Assembly: GCA_016192035.1 (NCBI GenBank)
Contig: JACPUW010000041.1
Coordinates: forward strand, 1 to 64,000
Source of the DNA: Bacteroidota bacterium
GTDB taxonomy: Bacteria > Bacteroidota > Bacteroidia > CAILMK01 > JACPUW01
Reading direction: 5' to 3'
Length of the DNA stretch: 64,000 bases
A program made the position numbers and the translations under genes. Under the pieces are notes generated by a model, which had not been told where the DNA came from, ran no database searches, and saw only the letters and a program-made list of their open reading frames with translations. Positions 60,605 through 64,000 of this stretch are shown here, piece by piece (position 1 is the first letter of the stretch; every line of letters starts with the position of its first letter).

Positions 60605-60726
60605 GGGAGTTTGTTTTAATGGGGTCAAAAATCGGATATAGGTAACTTTAATGTTGGTGACTTAGGTCATTTATCAACTATCAATAAAAGGGGAGTGCGG
60701 TTGAGGTGGACAAAATGAGGCTAGGC

Positions 60727-62190
60727 TCAGGTTATGGAAGGCCCGTCCGCCGCTGCCCGAAGGCGCAATTGCCCGTAGATGGACATGGCTTCGGGATGCG
60801 AAGCTTCCCACTCCAACTGGCCCTGATATTTTTCCGGTGGTTTTTCCCTGGGCACAATATGCGCCTTGGCCAATGACTGCACCATGGTCAATGGCAAATC
60901 AAGGTGCGATGAAATGGTGCGGAGGGTCTTGGGATGATGCGCTATAAAGTCTTCAAAATCAACAAAAGCCACCCTTTCAGGTGGGTTTTGAAGCAGGATG
61001 CCCCCATACACATACTGCCAGTATTCCACCCAAAAGCCCAGGTTGCCGGTATTTTTTTTCCATTGCTTGTCATGAACAAACCCAGGCTTTTTCATCCCCA
61101 GGCCAAAAAACTGTTGGCCTATGTGGTCCATGTACTTGAGTACAAAAGGATCCCGGCGCTGCATGTTTGAAAAGTGCCGGTGCTGGCGAAGCAGGCTTTG
61201 GGCCTGGTGGTATGGGTGCCTAAACATGACCAATATCATAGCACCTGAATAGGCATTGGTCAATGCAGGTATCCTAAACACATGGGCGTTGTTTTTTGAC
61301 AAATACCTATTGGCATGTTGTCCCCGGGCGTGTGCGACCCTAAAAAAGTGGTCTTGCAGCCTTTCAATGGTTTGGGGTTTCAACTTATGGTCAGCGGGCA
61401 GGAATTCGTTGTTGTACTGGCCCAGGCCTTCCTTGCTAAGTAGGTGTCTAAAAACAACTTCATCAAGTGCTTCGGGGCTTGATTGCGAAATATGCACCCC
61501 ATCTCGGTGCCAGCGCTCCAAGGGTGCCTTATAAGATCTGAAAGAATGTGAAAAGCGTTTCCATAGCAGCGGTATGGGCACAAAAGGCATATCGGCGTAT
61601 GTGTGGGAAGCGAACAAATTGGTGGCGTGGAGCAATTGAAGCATGGCGGTGGTGCCAGCCCTGGGCATGCCACAGATAAACACAGGAAAATCCTTGGTAT
61701 CCAATTTTATAGGACGGGCCTTGTCCATTTTCCAATCCGCCTTGTATAAATCCATTTGCAGGTGAGTGGTGGCAAAGGCCAGGCGGTGAAACCATCGATC
61801 AAACGTGGAATAGCCCTTGCGGGGTTTGGCCATGTAGATGATAAGTATGGCCAGGGCGGTGCTGCCTATGATAAAATGCAGGGATGCCATGAGGCCAAAC
61901 ACGCCAGATATATCTACTTGGACTAGTGCCGACAAGGCAAATAGCATGACCAGGGCCAGGGCGGTGGCAAGAAAGAGTTTGACCGTTAACCTAAAGAAGG
62001 TGCTGATAAGGATTTTGGCAGCTTGCCGTGAGAAATCTTCCTTTTCCTTATCGCTGGCGGTGTTATTGGTCAGTATGTTGACCGATTTCCTAGCTGTGTC
62101 AAAGGCCGAGGTGGCAAGCGGAACAAGGTGCATCCTGGCCAGTGCCAAGAGAAACGCTGCCATGCTTAGGGCAGCTACCAGGTAGGTCAT
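60727..62190 (-). CDS. Membrane-anchored PAPS-dependent sulfotransferase family protein
   Basis: 487-aa protein. The N-terminal 125 residues hold three hydrophobic segments (about 2-20, 70-92, 98-120) with a charged cytosolic loop. The rest is a sulfotransferase domain: 5'-PSB loop ICGMPRAGTTAML (about 172-184), SSPEALDEVVFRHL, the 3'-phosphate region FRHPYHQAQSLLRQH and FVDFEDF. Family members move sulfate from PAPS to hydroxyl or amine groups; the acceptor, likely a lipid or glycan at the membrane, is unknown. ATG overlaps the stop of the small membrane gene (ATGA), so it is the last member of a coupled operon. Confidence 0.82.
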   Translation of the reverse strand: MTYLVAALSMAAFLLALARMHLVPLATSAFDTARKSVNILTNNTASDKEKEDFSRQAAKILISTFFRLTVKLFLATALALVMLFALSALVQVDISGVFGLMASLHFIIGSTALAILIIYMAKPRKGYSTFDRWFHRLAFATTHLQMDLYKADWKMDKARPIKLDTKDFPVFICGMPRAGTTAMLQLLHATNLFASHTYADMPFVPIPLLWKRFSHSFRSYKAPLERWHRDGVHISQSSPEALDEVVFRHLLSKEGLGQYNNEFLPADHKLKPQTIERLQDHFFRVAHARGQHANRYLSKNNAHVFRIPALTNAYSGAMILVMFRHPYHQAQSLLRQHRHFSNMQRRDPFVLKYMDHIGQQFFGLGMKKPGFVHDKQWKKNTGNLGFWVEYWQYVYGGILLQNPPERVAFVDFEDFIAHHPKTLRTISSHLDLPLTMVQSLAKAHIVPREKPPEKYQGQLEWEASHPEAMSIYGQLRLRAAADGPSIT

Positions 62191-62411
62191 GGGTTGGATG
62201 GGCCTGTGGGGTTGTCTTTCTTTTTCTTAAGTGCCGAAAGCAGCCGCTTGATGGGATACCACACAAAGCCTACTAGGGCCAGGAGTATGGCGGCCAATAG
62301 GGCTAAAAAGGCCCCAACGGCCGATAAGCCGCCACCGGGGCCAATATAACCTGAAGCGCTCACTGTGAGCATGATAAAGAAAAGGCAAAAGGTGAAGGGT
62401 AGATGCTTCAT
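62187..62411 (-). CDS. Small membrane protein of the sulfotransferase operon
   Basis: 74 aa: an N-terminal signal-like segment (LPFTFCLFFIMLTVSASG), the phrase YIGPGGGLSAVGAFLALLAAILLAL forming a second helix read in pieces, then WYPIKRLLSALKKKK with a basic tail. I recall similar YIGPG...WYPIKRL proteins next to sulfotransferase or nucleotide pyrophosphatase genes. Function unknown; a membrane partner is plausible. Overlaps the ASST gene by one base and the sulfotransferase by four. Confidence 0.75.
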   Translation of the reverse strand: MKHLPFTFCLFFIMLTVSASGYIGPGGGLSAVGAFLALLAAILLALVGFVWYPIKRLLSALKKKKDNPTGPSNP

Positions 62412-63682
62412 CAGGGTGAGTCGCTGGGCAAGGTGTCAAAAGTAGAATGAATGGGGAGCTTAAGCACCCGTGCATCGAGCAACTTTCCCCGAGCACCGCT
62501 GGGAAGGTAGTAATTATGTGCCCATACCACCTTTTGTTCCTTGGATACCACATAAGTCCTGCCTGCATGTGGGTTTGTAATAAGTACAAAATAGGGCACT
62601 AACCATTGTAAACGCCCCATAGTCATGCAATAACTCGAATCTATAAAATTAGTGAAAAGCGTATTGTTCATGGCATTAATTGTTATGATACGTGTGGTTG
62701 GTTCTGATGGGTCAGCCCCCACGAATCTGTTGTCAAATACACTAATCCGATTTCCATCAATAAAATCCGGGTCGTGCTGACGGGTAAAATGCCCGGAACT
62801 AAAGTACTTAATTGTGCTGTCAAGGGTGTTGAAAACAAAAATGGCATTGGCATTACGTAAGGATACCAGGATATCGAAACGATTGAACCTTCCGGTGGTA
62901 TCATCTATAACATAAGGATCCGCATCATTCACATGGTATCTATCATTGTGATAATCGGGAAATTCAGGATAGGCCAATCCATGGAATTGGTTGCGCTGCA
63001 ATAATTCTGTAAGTGACCAATATTGTAAGATATTACCGTTGGTGTCGAGTTTAAGTATGGACTGGTCTATCCAGGGATTTGCAGGGGAACCAGGGTTAAC
63101 CTTTTCGGCGCCACAGGTCCAGATGTTTCCATCTAGGTCCAGTTCCATGGAGTGGTGGCTTTTAATTGACTTAAACCAGACAATCTCCCCGTCAGGCTGC
63201 ATGCGCACCATTGCCAGGTTTTCCAGATTGAACACCAGGTCGCCACACGGCAACAGGGCCATGCCATGCACAAAAAGTCGCTCTTCTTCTACGGATGTTC
63301 GCCAGTTCAGCCGTTCTGGATCGCTATCCCACCGGGCCTTTAGTGCATGGACATCCAATAACCATCGGTGCCAAATACGGCCATCAAAATCAATAACCAC
63401 GATTTCCACGTCCCAATTTTCAGTATGCCGCGCCAAAAGCAATTTCATTTCAAACGGTTCACCGGATGAATAGATAGGTAGCTCCCATCTAGGGTTTTTG
63501 GGAAACGATGGGCCCGGCTTCCATAACTCCATTAGGGTATGCCATCCCTCATTGGCCATGGAAATCAGGCTATATGGAAATACCTTATAGGAGGCAGTAA
63601 TAAACCCATATCCAAAGAGAAGCATGCCCAAGGATGCAAAAAAACACCATTTGGCCCAGGGTTTTCGGGGCATTATGTTCAT
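62411..63682 (-). CDS. Arylsulfotransferase (ASST)-like beta-propeller protein
   Basis: 423-aa protein with an N-terminal transmembrane anchor (about 12-30). The body has the repeated DxDGxI-W and D-NGNI-Y strands of six-bladed ASST propellers (VIDFDGRIWHRWL, RMQPDGEIVWFKS, LDLDGNIWTCG, KLDTNGNILQYWSL), and SHHSMELDLDGN with a His pair in the region of the ASST sulfate-accepting His. ASSTs move sulfate between phenolic donors without PAPS; here the activity is inferred from fold only. Its start overlaps the stop of a second, edge-cut ASST-like gene by four bases (ATGA). Confidence 0.7.
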   Translation of the reverse strand: MNIMPRKPWAKWCFFASLGMLLFGYGFITASYKVFPYSLISMANEGWHTLMELWKPGPSFPKNPRWELPIYSSGEPFEMKLLLARHTENWDVEIVVIDFDGRIWHRWLLDVHALKARWDSDPERLNWRTSVEEERLFVHGMALLPCGDLVFNLENLAMVRMQPDGEIVWFKSIKSHHSMELDLDGNIWTCGAEKVNPGSPANPWIDQSILKLDTNGNILQYWSLTELLQRNQFHGLAYPEFPDYHNDRYHVNDADPYVIDDTTGRFNRFDILVSLRNANAIFVFNTLDSTIKYFSSGHFTRQHDPDFIDGNRISVFDNRFVGADPSEPTTRIITINAMNNTLFTNFIDSSYCMTMGRLQWLVPYFVLITNPHAGRTYVVSKEQKVVWAHNYYLPSGARGKLLDARVLKLPIHSTFDTLPSDSP

Positions 63683-64000
63683 GGCAAGCCAAGTTTGTCC
63701 TTTACTTCGCCCAACAATGGTATCGCATTGGAAATCAATCCTTTTTTGCCATTAGGGTGGTAGTTGGTATAGGTCATGAACACTTGGCCTTCAGGGTTAA
63801 CTAAGAGTATCCTCCCTTTCGTTGATTCTACCAAAAGCTTGTTGCCCGATGGAAGTACAGCATGACAGCCCATAATTTTGGTGTAAAAAAGCACATCTTT
63901 TGTACCAGAGAAAGTTAATGTATTCGATGATGTTGGCGCATACATTTCTACTACCCTAGATCCATTGTTTTTTGCTCCGGGTTGGTTGTCAAACACGCTG
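63679..64000 (-). CDS. Second ASST-like protein, C-terminal part, cut by window edge
   Basis: The frame is open to the right edge. The visible 107 residues contain the ASST end pattern: SVFDNQPGAKNNGSRVVEM, GCHAVLPSGNKLLVESTKGRILLV and NPEGQVFMTYTNYHP, the same family as the following gene. This makes a tandem ASST-like pair. The GTG at 63996 is internal, not a start. It heads the visible part of the coupled operon; the rest lies beyond the window. Confidence 0.65.
   Translation of the reverse strand, partial: SVFDNQPGAKNNGSRVVEMYAPTSSNTLTFSGTKDVLFYTKIMGCHAVLPSGNKLLVESTKGRILLVNPEGQVFMTYTNYHPNGKKGLISNAIPLLGEVKDKLGLP

Overview
The window is a chromosomal segment of a member of the Bacteroidota. 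Four kinds of evidence support this. (1) There are several type IX secretion (T9SS) cargo proteins with C-terminal sorting domains, and a giant gingipain-fold sortase-like protein of the PorU2 type. (2) Starts have no Shine-Dalgarno sequence but often have the Bacteroidota -7 box TAnnTTTG a short way upstream. (3) Bacteroidota-typical families occur (DUF4920 lipoprotein, choice-of-anchor V domain, TPR-histidine kinases, the 881-codon ParC, an HxC-type M23 peptidase). (4) rpmH-rnpA is followed by an S41 peptidase. I cannot fix the genus; a Cytophagales- or Flavobacteriales-like organism of middling G+C is my best guess. One tRNA and no rRNA, CRISPR array or prophage are visible. The only mobile DNA is an IS1595-family transposase fragment cut by the left edge.

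Layout. 0-1 kb: transposase end and a TfoX-N-domain gene, followed by about 300 bases with no gene. 1-7.3 kb (minus): pabB and the PorU2-like protease. 7.4-13.4 kb (plus): sucA-sucB-lpd, the complete 2-oxoglutarate dehydrogenase complex, with a DUF4920 lipoprotein. 13.4-16.3 kb: a zinc phospholipase C/S1-P1-like secreted enzyme and a T9SS beta-helix protein. 16.5-21.9 kb (plus): a compact run rpmH-rnpA-S41 peptidase-TauE permease-M28 peptidase-tsaB. 21.9-30.8 kb: a huge BNR-repeat secreted protein, a TPR histidine kinase, a CREST (ceramidase-type) membrane protein, trhO, ACMSD, a MogA/MoaB-type gene and yidD. 30.8-34.6 kb: a metal-handling neighbourhood (MerC, a MacB-like ABC transporter with a histidine-rich loop, a DUF3299-like CxxC protein and a Fur/Zur-family repressor). 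34.7-38.8 kb: tRNA-Glu, a second TPR histidine kinase, a double-CDGSH protein, membrane proteins and a DUF2089 regulator. 38.8-41.5 kb: cyanophycinase facing an isoaspartyl peptidase-OsmC-DUF302 operon. 41.8-47.8 kb: parC-parE and a divergent M23 peptidase. 47.8-52.4 kb: a choice-of-anchor V/PKD T9SS protein, an orphan ATP-grasp enzyme and two small genes. 52.4-58.7 kb (minus): a MarR-HlyD-RND-TolC tripartite efflux operon. 58.8-60.6 kb: an MbnP-MbnH (copper protein/di-heme enzyme) pair. 60.7 kb to the edge: a translationally coupled operon of two arylsulfotransferase-like proteins, a small membrane protein and a membrane-anchored PAPS sulfotransferase.

The best candidates for something undescribed are three. 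The first is the metal module: a perfect 15-bp palindrome sits between two divergent Bacteroidota promoters, one reading to MerC and the other to the His-rich ABC transporter, and a Fur/Zur-type regulator is encoded 3 kb away. The second is the sulfotransferase/ASST operon, which would combine both known enzymatic routes of sulfuryl transfer in one transcript. The third is the MbnP-MbnH pair, whose MbnP carries a fused Cys-bounded Bacteroidota module. Smaller oddities are a perfect 16-bp inverted repeat inside rnpA, an apparent in-frame insertion of about 28 residues in the RND pump, and a series of genes whose -7 box lies only 4-9 bases from the start codon.
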